From Clostridia bacterium (lineage in GTDB: Bacteria; Bacillota; Clostridia; Oscillospirales; CAG-272): DNA of 5,461 nucleotides. The DNA lies in NCBI GenBank assembly GCA_017411935.1, contig JAFQPC010000149.1:1-5461 (forward strand), written 5' to 3'. The notes under the pieces were generated by a model. That model had not been told where the DNA came from. It searched no databases and saw only the letters and a list, made by a program, of their open reading frames with translations. Positions 1 through 4,663 of the stretch are shown here, one piece after another (the stretch's first letter is position 1; the number at the start of each line of letters is the position of its first letter). Position numbers and translations under genes: made by a program.

Positions 1-1361
1 CATTCGGTGTAGTCCGCGCCCGAGGGGGTGTAGGTCTTCTTCGGCTCAACGGCGATCTTGCACGCCGCTTCGACGCTCTCAAATACACCCGTGGCAACGC
101 CCGCGAGAATTGCCGAGCCGAGGCACGCCGTTTCGTCATTTTTGAGCGTAACGAAGGTCTTGCCCGTCATATCGGCTTTGATCTGACACCACAGCGGGCT
201 CTGCGCGCCGCCGCCCATCGTGCGGACCTCATCACACTCAGCACCGATGTAATCGAGATTGCTCTTGAGCATACACGCGACCGCTTCAAGGATACTGCGC
301 ACTGCGTGACCTCTCGTGTGCTCCATCGTCAGTCCCCAGAATACGCCGCGCGCATCGGGGTTGTATCTCGGCATCGTCGCGCCGCAAAGGTAGGGCAGAA
401 AAGTCAGTCCGTCCGAGCCTGCGGGAAGATCCTTTGCCATCTCGTCGAGCTCGCGGAAGCTGAAGTTCTCGCAGAACTGATTCTTGAACCATTTGAGGGC
501 AATGCCCGCGGTGGGCGTCCACATCAGGAGCGTATATTTTCCGTCAAAATTGAGGTGGCAGGGAATCTTGCTCTCGACTTTGTATTCGGGCATTTTTTCG
601 GTGGGAGCGAAGACGACCATCGTCGTTCCCGTCATTTCACTGATAATTCCTGGTCTTACGATGCCTGCGCCGATCGCACCTGCGACCTGATCCATCGCAC
701 CCGTGACGATCTTGATGCCCTCGTATTCGCCGACGAGAACGCCGCTGGCGAGTGCTTCGGGGAGCTGATCCTTACGGACACCGATGAAATCGAGCATCTC
801 GCCCCACCACTCTTTGTTGACAACGTCAAAATAAATGGTGGACGACTGGAGCGTCATCTCGGTGATAAAGCGTCCCGTGAGACGGTAGAGCAGATAGTCT
901 TCGAGCAAAAAAATCTTCTTGACCTTTGAGAAGACCTCGGGCTTGTTGTCCCTCAGCCAAAGGAGTTTTGAGGCAGGCCAGGTCGCGTTGACCTCGGGTT
1001 GTCCCGTGACCTCATAGACGCGCTTCTCGCCAAAGTGCTCGCGGATCTTGTCGGCCTCGGCGGTAGCACGGTTGTCGAGCCAAACGATCGCTTTGTCGAG
1101 AGGTTTGCCGTCCTCGTCGGTGACAATGAGCGTCTCGCACTGCGTGTCAATGCTCATCGCGGTAATATCGTATTCGGCGCGGAGCTCGTTCAGGGCGTCG
1201 AGCGCCATCTCCCAATAACCCTCGGCATCAAATTCAACGCGGTCGCCCTTGACTTCAAGCGTATAGTCACGCACCGTCGATTTGACGGCGTTTGCGTTTT
1301 CATCGAAAACGACGGCTTTGAGCGAGGTCGTTCCGATGTCCATTCCAAGCAAATATTTCAT
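1..1361 (-). CDS. FGGY-family carbohydrate kinase, xylulokinase-like (C-terminus cut by window edge)
   Basis: The frame stays open from an ATG at 1361 to the left edge, giving 453 visible residues. Xylulokinases are usually about 480-510, so only the tail is missing. The protein opens with the ATPase-fold phosphate-1 motif MDIGTTSLK (7-15). It also shows an FGGY signature-1-like stretch around WPASKLLWLRDN (128-139), the likely catalytic base Asp224 in GAMDQVAGAIGAG, a signature-2-like segment GVFWGL...RSILEA (339-360), and the adenosine-site MGGGAQS (382-388). The family transfers phosphate from ATP to a sugar or polyol in the cytoplasm. The overall pattern suggests D-xylulose, but gluconate, ribulose or another pentose cannot be excluded from sequence alone. 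The start is supported by AAGGAG, which overlaps the stop of the flavoprotein gene 12 nt upstream, so the two genes are very likely co-transcribed. No frameshift or internal stop was seen. Confidence 0.9.
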   Translation of the reverse strand, partial: MKYLLGMDIGTTSLKAVVFDENANAVKSTVRDYTLEVKGDRVEFDAEGYWEMALDALNELRAEYDITAMSIDTQCETLIVTDEDGKPLDKAIVWLDNRATAEADKIREHFGEKRVYEVTGQPEVNATWPASKLLWLRDNKPEVFSKVKKIFLLEDYLLYRLTGRFITEMTLQSSTIYFDVVNKEWWGEMLDFIGVRKDQLPEALASGVLVGEYEGIKIVTGAMDQVAGAIGAGIVRPGIISEMTGTTMVVFAPTEKMPEYKVESKIPCHLNFDGKYTLLMWTPTAGIALKWFKNQFCENFSFRELDEMAKDLPAGSDGLTFLPYLCGATMPRYNPDARGVFWGLTMEHTRGHAVRSILEAVACMLKSNLDYIGAECDEVRTMGGGAQSPLWCQIKADMTGKTFVTLKNDETACLGSAILAGVATGVFESVEAACKIAVEPKKTYTPSGADYTE

Positions 1362-1376
1362 AGGGAGATCTCCTTA
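1362..1376 (-). promoter_or_regulatory. Ribosome site of the kinase, overlapping the upstream stop codon
   Basis: On the minus strand the upstream TAA (1374-1376) shares its last two A's with the Shine-Dalgarno AAGGAG, so termination on the flavoprotein gene and initiation on the kinase are adjacent. The core GGAGATCTCC is a perfect 10-bp palindrome just before the ATG. This geometry fits translational coupling or reinitiation. Confidence 0.7.
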
Positions 1377-1997
1377 CACTTTTCTGATAAAATCGGTGCC
1401 GACACGGACTTCTTTTTCGGGGAGACCGTAGGCTTCCTTGCCGAGCGCGATGCTCTTCATGAGGAAGACCATATTCTCGGCGAGCGTGCGCATCGTCTGC
1501 ATGCCTTCTTCATCTTCGATCGCCTCGCCCGGACGCTTTCCGTGCGCGATGTTCCAATATTGGCTGGTTGCCACGGCAAATCCGCCGTAGGTGAGGTATT
1601 TGTTGAGCACGTCGAGGGTTGCCGTTGTTCCGCCGCGTCTTGCGACCGCGACCGCCGCGCCGACTTTCATCGTCTTGTCAAAGCGTGCGCTGTAACAGAG
1701 ACGGTCAAGGCAGGCGACGAGCGTACCGTTCGGACCTGCAAAATAGACGGGGCTTGCAATCACGAAGCCGTCGGCTTCGCGGAGCTTTTCAGCGAGCTCG
1801 TTGACGACGTCGTCAAAAGCGCACTTGCCGTTTTTGTAGCAGTAGCCACAGCTCTGACAGCCGCGGATCTGCATGGCTCCGATCTGCACGATCTCGTATT
1901 CGACGCCGTGCTTCTCAAAAATATTCGTCATTTGTCCGAGCGCCGTTGCCGTGTTGCCGTTCGCTCTTGGACTACCGTTGATTATAAGTACCTTCAT
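1374..1997 (-). CDS. Flavodoxin-family / iron-sulfur-flavoprotein-like NAD(P)H-dependent oxidoreductase
   Basis: A complete 207-aa protein. The N-terminus MKVLIINGSPRANGNT (1-16) is the first beta strand plus the FMN-phosphate loop of the NADPH-dependent FMN reductase / flavodoxin_2 fold. ASPVYFAGPNGTLVACLDR is the second flavin-contacting stretch and is typical of the family. Cys47, Cys50, Cys53 and Cys59 form C-x2-C-x2-C-x5-C, the compact cysteine pattern known from iron-sulfur flavoproteins, so a 4Fe-4S cluster is plausible. The expected role is cytoplasmic electron transfer or reduction of a small molecule; the substrate is unknown. It is the first gene of the operon with the sugar kinase. 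AAGGAG at 2007-2012 lies 9 nt before the ATG and a strong promoter lies just upstream. The cluster assignment is inferred from cysteine spacing only. Confidence 0.88.
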   Translation of the reverse strand: MKVLIINGSPRANGNTATALGQMTNIFEKHGVEYEIVQIGAMQIRGCQSCGYCYKNGKCAFDDVVNELAEKLREADGFVIASPVYFAGPNGTLVACLDRLCYSARFDKTMKVGAAVAVARRGGTTATLDVLNKYLTYGGFAVATSQYWNIAHGKRPGEAIEDEEGMQTMRTLAENMVFLMKSIALGKEAYGLPEKEVRVGTDFIRKV

Positions 1998-2012
1998 AAG
2001 GATTTTCTCCTT
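1998..2012 (-). promoter_or_regulatory. Ribosome site with complementary sequence before the start codon
   Basis: The minus strand reads AAGGA-GAAAA-TCCTT-ATG. The Shine-Dalgarno is followed by its own complement directly before the ATG, allowing a 5-bp, 5-nt-loop hairpin that would cover the ribosome site. The stem is short and may be only marginally stable. Confidence 0.4.
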
Positions 2013-2030
2013 CCGTTTTCTTCCTTTATT

Positions 2031-2059
2031 ATTTTAACATAGGAAACGAGAAAAGTCAA
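2031..2059 (-). promoter_or_regulatory. Sigma-A promoter of the flavoprotein-kinase operon
   Basis: The -35 is TTGACT (2054-2059), the spacer is exactly 17 bp, and the -10 is TAAAAT (2031-2036), preceded by TG one base upstream (extended -10). Transcription should start near 2024, leaving a leader of roughly 27 nt, too short for a riboswitch. This supports the start at 1997 and an operon of both minus-strand genes. Confidence 0.8.
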
Positions 2060-2099
2060 TCATAAAAAGAGGGCATCAACAAAATAAACAAACGATATT

Positions 2100-2182
2100 T
2101 GTAGGGACAGGCGTCCCCGACGGTCCATTCTGATCGAGAGCTAATCTTTCTCTAAGGACAGTCGAGGACGCCTGTCCCTACA
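2100..2182. repeat. Intergenic inverted-repeat element, copy 1
   Basis: Two 27-nt arms (2100-2126 and 2156-2182) are inverted copies with two mismatches, around a 29-nt centre. Each arm also folds on itself. The right arm has GGACAG (2156-2161) pairing with CTGTCC (2172-2177) across a 10-nt loop. The left arm has GGACAG (2105-2110) against CGGTCC (2121-2126), with one A-G mismatch. The arms begin GTAGGG and carry GCGTCCTCGA or a one-base variant in the loop. Similar GTAGGG palindromes are scattered between genes in many Clostridia. There is no coding content, and no clear target-site duplication was seen. Confidence 0.8.
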
Positions 2183-2202
2183 ATTTGTAATACAATGCCG
2201 TC

Positions 2203-2219
2203 GGTGCGTCGAACGCACC
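2203..2219. repeat. Short hairpin between the two repeat elements
   Basis: GGTGCGT (2203-2209) pairs perfectly with ACGCACC (2213-2219) over a 3-nt loop. No T-run follows on either strand, so it is not a standard terminator. It may be a remnant of the same repeat family or a separate small palindrome. Confidence 0.45.
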
Positions 2220-2242
2220 AAGGAACGAATTTCCACAAACCT

Positions 2243-2327
2243 CGGTAGGGGTCGGCGCCTCGACGACCCGTTCCAATCTCTGTGTAAATTTTTTCTTACG
2301 GGCTGTCGAGGGCGCCAGCCCCTACCG
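2243..2327. repeat. Intergenic inverted-repeat element, copy 2
   Basis: The arms are 28 nt (2243-2270) and 29 nt (2299-2327) around a 28-nt centre. Total size (85 bp) and layout match copy 1 (83 bp). The left arm folds GGGTCG (2249-2254) with CGACCC (2264-2269). The right arm folds GGGCTG (2300-2305) with CAGCCC (2316-2321). The loops keep GCGCCTCGA or GCGCCCTCGA, so copies 1 and 2 are diverged members of one family whose stems changed while staying paired. Confidence 0.8.
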
Positions 2328-2377
2328 CGAAGAAAGTGCAAAGAAAGCTTTTACAAGAGAGGGCTGATTATGATGAC

Positions 2378-2415
2378 ACAAAAAGAGCCTGCCGCGAATT
2401 TCGCGGCAGGCGTTT
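2378..2415. repeat. 38-bp direct repeat, left copy
   Basis: Identical base for base to 4611-4648. It contains the terminator hairpin plus an A-tract on one side and GTTT on the other. It marks the left edge of the AT-rich block and contains two of the three bases of the XRE stop codon. Confidence 0.85.
2380..2411 (-). terminator. Intrinsic terminator of the XRE gene
   Basis: A perfect 11-bp GC-rich stem (2387-2397 with 2401-2411) has a 3-nt loop. On the minus strand it is followed by TCTTTTTG, the expected U-tract. On the plus strand a weaker TTTATTTT follows. The stop codon of the XRE gene is only 2 nt from the stem, unusually close for a terminator. Confidence 0.8.
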
Positions 2416-2626
2416 ATTTTAAAGTATCCTTCAATCCCAAAATATAATCCGAGCTCACGCCATAATAGTGACAGAGGGTAAGCAGATGTCGAATCGGCAT
2501 TTCGTTTGCCCCTCGCTCGTATCTTGCGTACATCGTTTGCGAGGTTCCCAAAATATCGGCAATTTCCTGTTGTGTTTTATCGTGATCTTCCCGCAGATCG
2601 CGAATCCGTTTGATATAAGCCAACAT
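2414..2626 (-). CDS. Small XRE/Cro-CI-family DNA-binding regulator
   Basis: 70 residues, almost entirely one HTH_3 (Cro/CI) domain. Helix 2 is TQQEIADILG (18-27) and the recognition helix follows as SQTMYARYERG (29-39). RHLLTLCHYYGVSSDYILGL (46-65) is the usual helix 4-5 segment with the SxDYxLG ending. There is no ligand, dimerisation or peptidase domain beyond the HTH. It probably acts as a homodimeric repressor in the cytoplasm. GAGGGGG (2635-2641) is 8 nt from the ATG. It is transcribed away from the LRR lipoprotein gene. The shared promoter region holds repeated dyads, so self-repression and repression of the lipoprotein gene are the natural inference. No toxin, prophage or integrase gene accompanies it here. 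Confidence 0.88.
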   Translation of the reverse strand: MLAYIKRIRDLREDHDKTQQEIADILGTSQTMYARYERGANEMPIRHLLTLCHYYGVSSDYILGLKDTLK

Positions 2627-2662
2627 AATATTTACCCCCTCTTTTGTTTCTGATTTGTAAAT

Positions 2663-2671
2663 ATTATATCA
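2663..2671 (-). promoter_or_regulatory. Extended -10 promoter of the XRE gene
   Basis: The minus strand reads TGATATAAT (TGnTATAAT), a full extended -10 about 37 nt upstream of the ATG. No good -35 lies 17 bp further up, which extended -10 promoters tolerate. The dyad at 2672-2687 abuts it directly, so a bound repressor would cover this promoter. Confidence 0.65.
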
Positions 2672-2687
2672 AGTAAACAACTTTACT
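2672..2687. promoter_or_regulatory. Candidate operator O1
   Basis: A perfect dyad AGTAAA-N4-TTTACT. It ends one base before the -35 of the lipoprotein promoter and begins next to the extended -10 of the XRE promoter. The likely binder is the neighbouring XRE protein, inferred from position and symmetry only. Confidence 0.6.
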
Positions 2688-2688
2688 A

Positions 2689-2717
2689 TTGACTTTAGTA
2701 AATATTTGTACTATAAT
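2689..2717 (+). promoter_or_regulatory. Sigma-A promoter of the LRR lipoprotein gene
   Basis: TTGACT (2689-2694), a 17-bp spacer and a consensus TATAAT (2712-2717). The start point is expected near 2724, giving a leader of about 27 nt. The near-consensus strength together with operator-like dyads suggests a promoter that is normally held off. Confidence 0.85.
2697..2712. promoter_or_regulatory. Candidate operator O2
   Basis: AGTAAA-N4-TGTACT, a second copy of the O1 dyad with one change, shifted by 25 bp. It lies inside the -35/-10 spacer and touches the first base of the -10, a position where a bound dimer would exclude RNA polymerase. Confidence 0.55.
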
Positions 2718-2750
2718 ATAGATGTATTTTGACAACAGGAGGGTTATTTG

Positions 2751-3740
2751 ATGAAAAAATTTTTAAAACAAATCATCATTGTATTTCTTTTGCTTTCTTC
2801 TCTAATTAATTTATTTGCATGTCAATCTCCGTCTCAATCTCAATCCGAGCCTTATCATGAGTGTTCCTATGATATTGAGAGCGTACAGATTGAACCTACG
2901 TGTAAGGAATTAGGTACGAAAAGATTTTCCTGTGAATGTGGGGAATTTTATGAGCTCCCAATTTCGACTATAACGCATATTATAGGTTCTGACGGAAACT
3001 GTACGATGTGCGGTAGACGTTGCGCTTCGGAAATTAGTTATAAAATTAATGACGATGGCGTAACGGCAAGGGTATGGGCTTATAGTGATAATGATGAGAG
3101 TTTTCACCATGTGGTGATTCAAGATACATATCGAGGTTTACCAGTAACATCCATCGGAGATAAAGAAGAGAGAGATAGTCGTGTTTTTTCGAACGATGAT
3201 TTTTCGACGATTACAATTCCGGATAGCATTATTTATATTGCAAATGGTGCATTTTCGTCATGTCACTTCCTAAAGGAAATTACGATTCCTAAAAATATCA
3301 AAGCAATTAATGATACGACATTTTATAACTGTTGGGATTTGACCACGGTGAATTTACCTACGGGACTTGAAGTGATTGGTTGGGGGGCATTTTATGGTTG
3401 CGAGAAATTAACAAATATTTATTTTCCTAACACGTTAAAAGAAATTGGGAACTATGCTTTCCACAATTGCTCACTTACTAGTGTTACGATTCCAGATAGT
3501 GTTACGCATATCGGACAAGAGGCATTTTCTTTAAATGATTTGACAAAGATTTTTATTCCCCAAAATGTTATGTATATTGACGCCGATGCTTTTAGTAGTA
3601 ATGGCTTGGAGATGGAGGATATCACTTTCGAGGATACTTCGGGATGGTATCATTATGGTACTCCGATTACTACTGTTGCTGAATTAAAAGCTCATTTAAT
3701 GAATGGTAAATCATTATCTCGACAAAAGGGTGTATTTTGA
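2751..3740 (+). CDS. BspA-type leucine-rich-repeat surface lipoprotein
   Basis: 329 residues from the ATG at 2751. AGGAGGG (2737-2743) is 7 nt away, whereas a TTG at 2748 would be only 4 nt away. The N-terminus is a lipoprotein signal: KK, a hydrophobic run, then LFAC with Cys24 as the expected lipidated residue. A Ser/Gln spacer follows, then a Cys-rich segment (Cys38, 51, 61, 63, 84, 87, 91) with FSCECGE and DGNCTMCG, a pattern often seen ahead of LRRs in Clostridial surface proteins. Residues 153-288 hold six 22-23-residue repeats of the form IP..v..I...AF..C..L, as in LRR_5/BspA proteins, preceded by a degenerate repeat. The tail has the SGWYHYG motif common after such repeats, so the protein looks complete. 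Likely role: outer-face binding of a protein or host ligand. Base composition is far more AT-rich than the kinase gene. Confidence 0.88.
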   Translation: MKKFLKQIIIVFLLLSSLINLFACQSPSQSQSEPYHECSYDIESVQIEPTCKELGTKRFSCECGEFYELPISTITHIIGSDGNCTMCGRRCASEISYKINDDGVTARVWAYSDNDESFHHVVIQDTYRGLPVTSIGDKEERDSRVFSNDDFSTITIPDSIIYIANGAFSSCHFLKEITIPKNIKAINDTTFYNCWDLTTVNLPTGLEVIGWGAFYGCEKLTNIYFPNTLKEIGNYAFHNCSLTSVTIPDSVTHIGQEAFSLNDLTKIFIPQNVMYIDADAFSSNGLEMEDITFEDTSGWYHYGTPITTVAELKAHLMNGKSLSRQKGVF

Positions 3741-3783
3741 TCAATCATTGGTTTGAGTGTGTTTGTTGAATTTGATAAGGATA

Positions 3784-3789
3784 TATAAT
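3784..3789 (+). promoter_or_regulatory. Possible internal promoter (-10 only)
   Basis: A perfect TATAAT lies 34 nt before the 96-aa gene, but no good -35 sits 16-18 bp upstream; TTTGTT at 3762-3767 is the nearest. The gap after the lipoprotein gene (3741-3823) holds no GC-rich hairpin, so read-through from the lipoprotein promoter is an alternative. Confidence 0.3.
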
Positions 3790-3823
3790 AACAAAAGTTT
3801 TTTAAGAAAAAATAGAGGTATAT

Positions 3824-4114
3824 ATGAGCTTACACAGTTTATCATTGGATCTTGAAACGACCGCTTGTAAAATTATGAATTTTAAAAAAAGACCGAAAGG
3901 AACAATGTTCGATTCGGATAGTATTGAAAGAGAAACCTTTGTTGAGGTTATGATTTTGTTGTTAAAAGTCAAAAATAATTTTGACTTCAATGAAGAAATA
4001 GAAATGTTTGCGAACACGTATCAGGCGTACATTGACAAGGCTATCAATGTAATCGGCATAGATGAAGCGAATACCATTTATCATAAATTTAAAAAATTAA
4101 TAGATGCTATGTAA
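3824..4114 (+). CDS. Hypothetical 96-aa soluble helical protein
   Basis: I do not recognise this protein. It has no signal peptide, membrane segment or metal-binding cysteine pair; the one cysteine is Cys15. The composition is rich in Lys, Glu, Asp and Ile, and heptad-like stretches such as ETFVEVMILLLKVKNNF and NTIYHKFKKLIDAM suggest a small helical cytoplasmic protein. AGAGG (3814-3818) lies 5 nt before the ATG. It is the first of three closely spaced genes, with the next starting 13 nt after its stop. AT-rich codon use matches its neighbours and not the flanking blocks. Reality as a gene rests on the ribosome site, codon pattern and operon spacing. An adaptor or immunity-like role would be guesswork. 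Confidence 0.7.
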   Translation: MSLHSLSLDLETTACKIMNFKKRPKGTMFDSDSIERETFVEVMILLLKVKNNFDFNEEIEMFANTYQAYIDKAINVIGIDEANTIYHKFKKLIDAM

Positions 4115-4127
4115 TTGAGGTTTTTAT

Positions 4128-4469
4128 ATGGAAACAATTTGGACGATTTGCTTGGTTGTGGGAATTTTTGCGTGCCTTGCATTGGGAGCTACGTTTTACT
4201 CTCATTATTTATCAGTAAAAGAAGATCGAAAAAAGAAAGTGGTAGGAACGTATAAAGGCTACAAAAAAGTCGAACTTATTATTGCGATTATTTTAATCAT
4301 TTGTATTATTGGCTTTATAATCGCATATAGCAACTATACTCCAACCTATTCTTCCACTTCTTCATCATCTTCTTCCAAATGTACCAGTTGCGGGAAAAAT
4401 ACCGCTACTATTGGAACGATTTGTGATGATTGTCTTAATCGTGCCAAGGGTGCATTTTATGCTTCATAA
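4128..4469 (+). CDS. Two-TM membrane protein with C-terminal zinc-ribbon-like tail
   Basis: 113 residues; family not recognised. TM1 is about residues 4-24, a basic stretch KEDRKKK (31-37) follows, and TM2 is about 49-66. A Tyr/Ser/Thr linker with seven serines among residues 75-83 leads to Cys85-x2-Cys88 and Cys99-x2-Cys102, separated by 10 residues, a Cys4 pattern typical of small zinc ribbons. By the positive-inside rule the basic loop is cytoplasmic, which would place both termini, including the ribbon, outside. This is uncertain, since zinc ribbons are more often cytoplasmic. TGAGG (4116-4120) is 7 nt before the ATG, and the gene lies 13 nt behind the 96-aa gene and 12 nt ahead of a 27-aa peptide gene. 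Confidence 0.75.
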   Translation: METIWTICLVVGIFACLALGATFYSHYLSVKEDRKKKVVGTYKGYKKVELIIAIILIICIIGFIIAYSNYTPTYSSTSSSSSSKCTSCGKNTATIGTICDDCLNRAKGAFYAS

Positions 4470-4481
4470 ATAGGAGGAGTT

Positions 4482-4565
4482 ATGAAAGCGATACTATATA
4501 TTATAGGTGTGCTTTGTGGAATCATTGGCTTTTCAGCTTTTTTGATAAACTTGATAGCGCATTAA
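4482..4565 (+). CDS. 27-aa single-TM peptide
   Basis: ATG at 4482, TAA at 4563-4565. The peptide begins MKAILYIIGVLCGIIGF and ends FLINLIAH. Nearly the whole length (about 3-25) is one hydrophobic helix, with a single Lys at the N-terminus and His at the C-terminus. Support for translation: AGGAGG at 4472-4477, the strongest ribosome site of this operon (4-nt spacing), and the same 12-nt gap that separates its upstream neighbours. Possible roles are a small subunit or regulator of the preceding membrane protein, or a membrane-active peptide. Neither can be decided from sequence, and no antisense RNA promoter of the type I toxin kind was noticed. Confidence 0.6.
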   Translation: MKAILYIIGVLCGIIGFSAFLINLIAH

Positions 4566-4610
4566 AGGCAAAAATGAACGCATAGCACCAAAGCCGTGCA
4601 TAAAATTCAT

Positions 4611-4648
4611 ACAAAAAGAGCCTGCCGCGAATTTCGCGGCAGGCGTTT
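4611..4648. repeat. 38-bp direct repeat, right copy
   Basis: An exact copy, in the same orientation, of 2378-2415, 2,233 bp away. It forms the right edge of the AT-rich block. Flanking bases differ on both sides (T and T here, C and A in the left copy), so identity ends sharply. Confidence 0.85.
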
Positions 4649-4656
4649 TGGTTTTG
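4613..4656. terminator. Bidirectional intrinsic terminator between convergent genes
   Basis: An 11-bp perfect stem (4620-4630 with 4634-4644) and 3-nt loop. On the plus strand GTTTTGGTTTT follows, ending the islet operon about 55 nt after the 27-aa gene. On the minus strand TCTTTTTG follows, ending the NagB-like gene 19 nt after its stop. This is the standard arrangement for a shared terminator. Confidence 0.85.
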
Positions 4657-4663
4657 CGATAAA

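Larger units (their letters stand above)
2060..2377. other. Gene-free spacer with palindromic repeats
   Basis: About 320 bases between the operon promoter and the terminator of the XRE gene. No reading frame here has a convincing ribosome site or family resemblance. The content is two related inverted-repeat elements, a 7-bp hairpin between them (2203-2219), an 11-bp palindrome TTGTAATACAA (2185-2195), and about 50 bases (2328-2377) in which nothing was recognised. Confidence 0.7.

Noticed and set aside
1998..2024. Riboswitch ahead of the flavoprotein operon
   Set aside because: The predicted leader is about 27 nt, too short for any known riboswitch; only a small SD hairpin is possible.
306..2042. 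Long plus-strand open frames opposite the kinase and flavoprotein genes (306-929, 999-2042)
   Set aside because: They are antisense shadows created by GC-rich codon bias. They lack family motifs and good ribosome sites, while the minus-strand frames show clear motifs and starts.
2100..2327. CRISPR array
   Set aside because: There are only two inverted-repeat elements with diverged arms and no regular direct repeats, spacers or cas genes.
2141..2341. Minus-strand 66-aa frame through the repeat elements
   Set aside because: It is Arg-rich translation of palindromic repeat DNA with no ribosome site or homology-like pattern.
2748..2750. TTG as start of the lipoprotein gene
   Set aside because: It is only 4 nt from the ribosome site. 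The adjacent ATG at 2751 has 7-nt spacing and is the better start.
2414..4114. Toxin-antitoxin pair built on the XRE protein
   Set aside because: The XRE gene is not co-directional with a toxin-like gene, and the divergent neighbour is a 329-aa LRR lipoprotein. No RelE, HipA, Fic or similar motif is present.
4482..4565. Type I toxin identity for the 27-aa peptide
   Set aside because: Size and hydrophobicity fit, but no antisense RNA promoter was noticed and its operon position argues for co-expression with the membrane protein.
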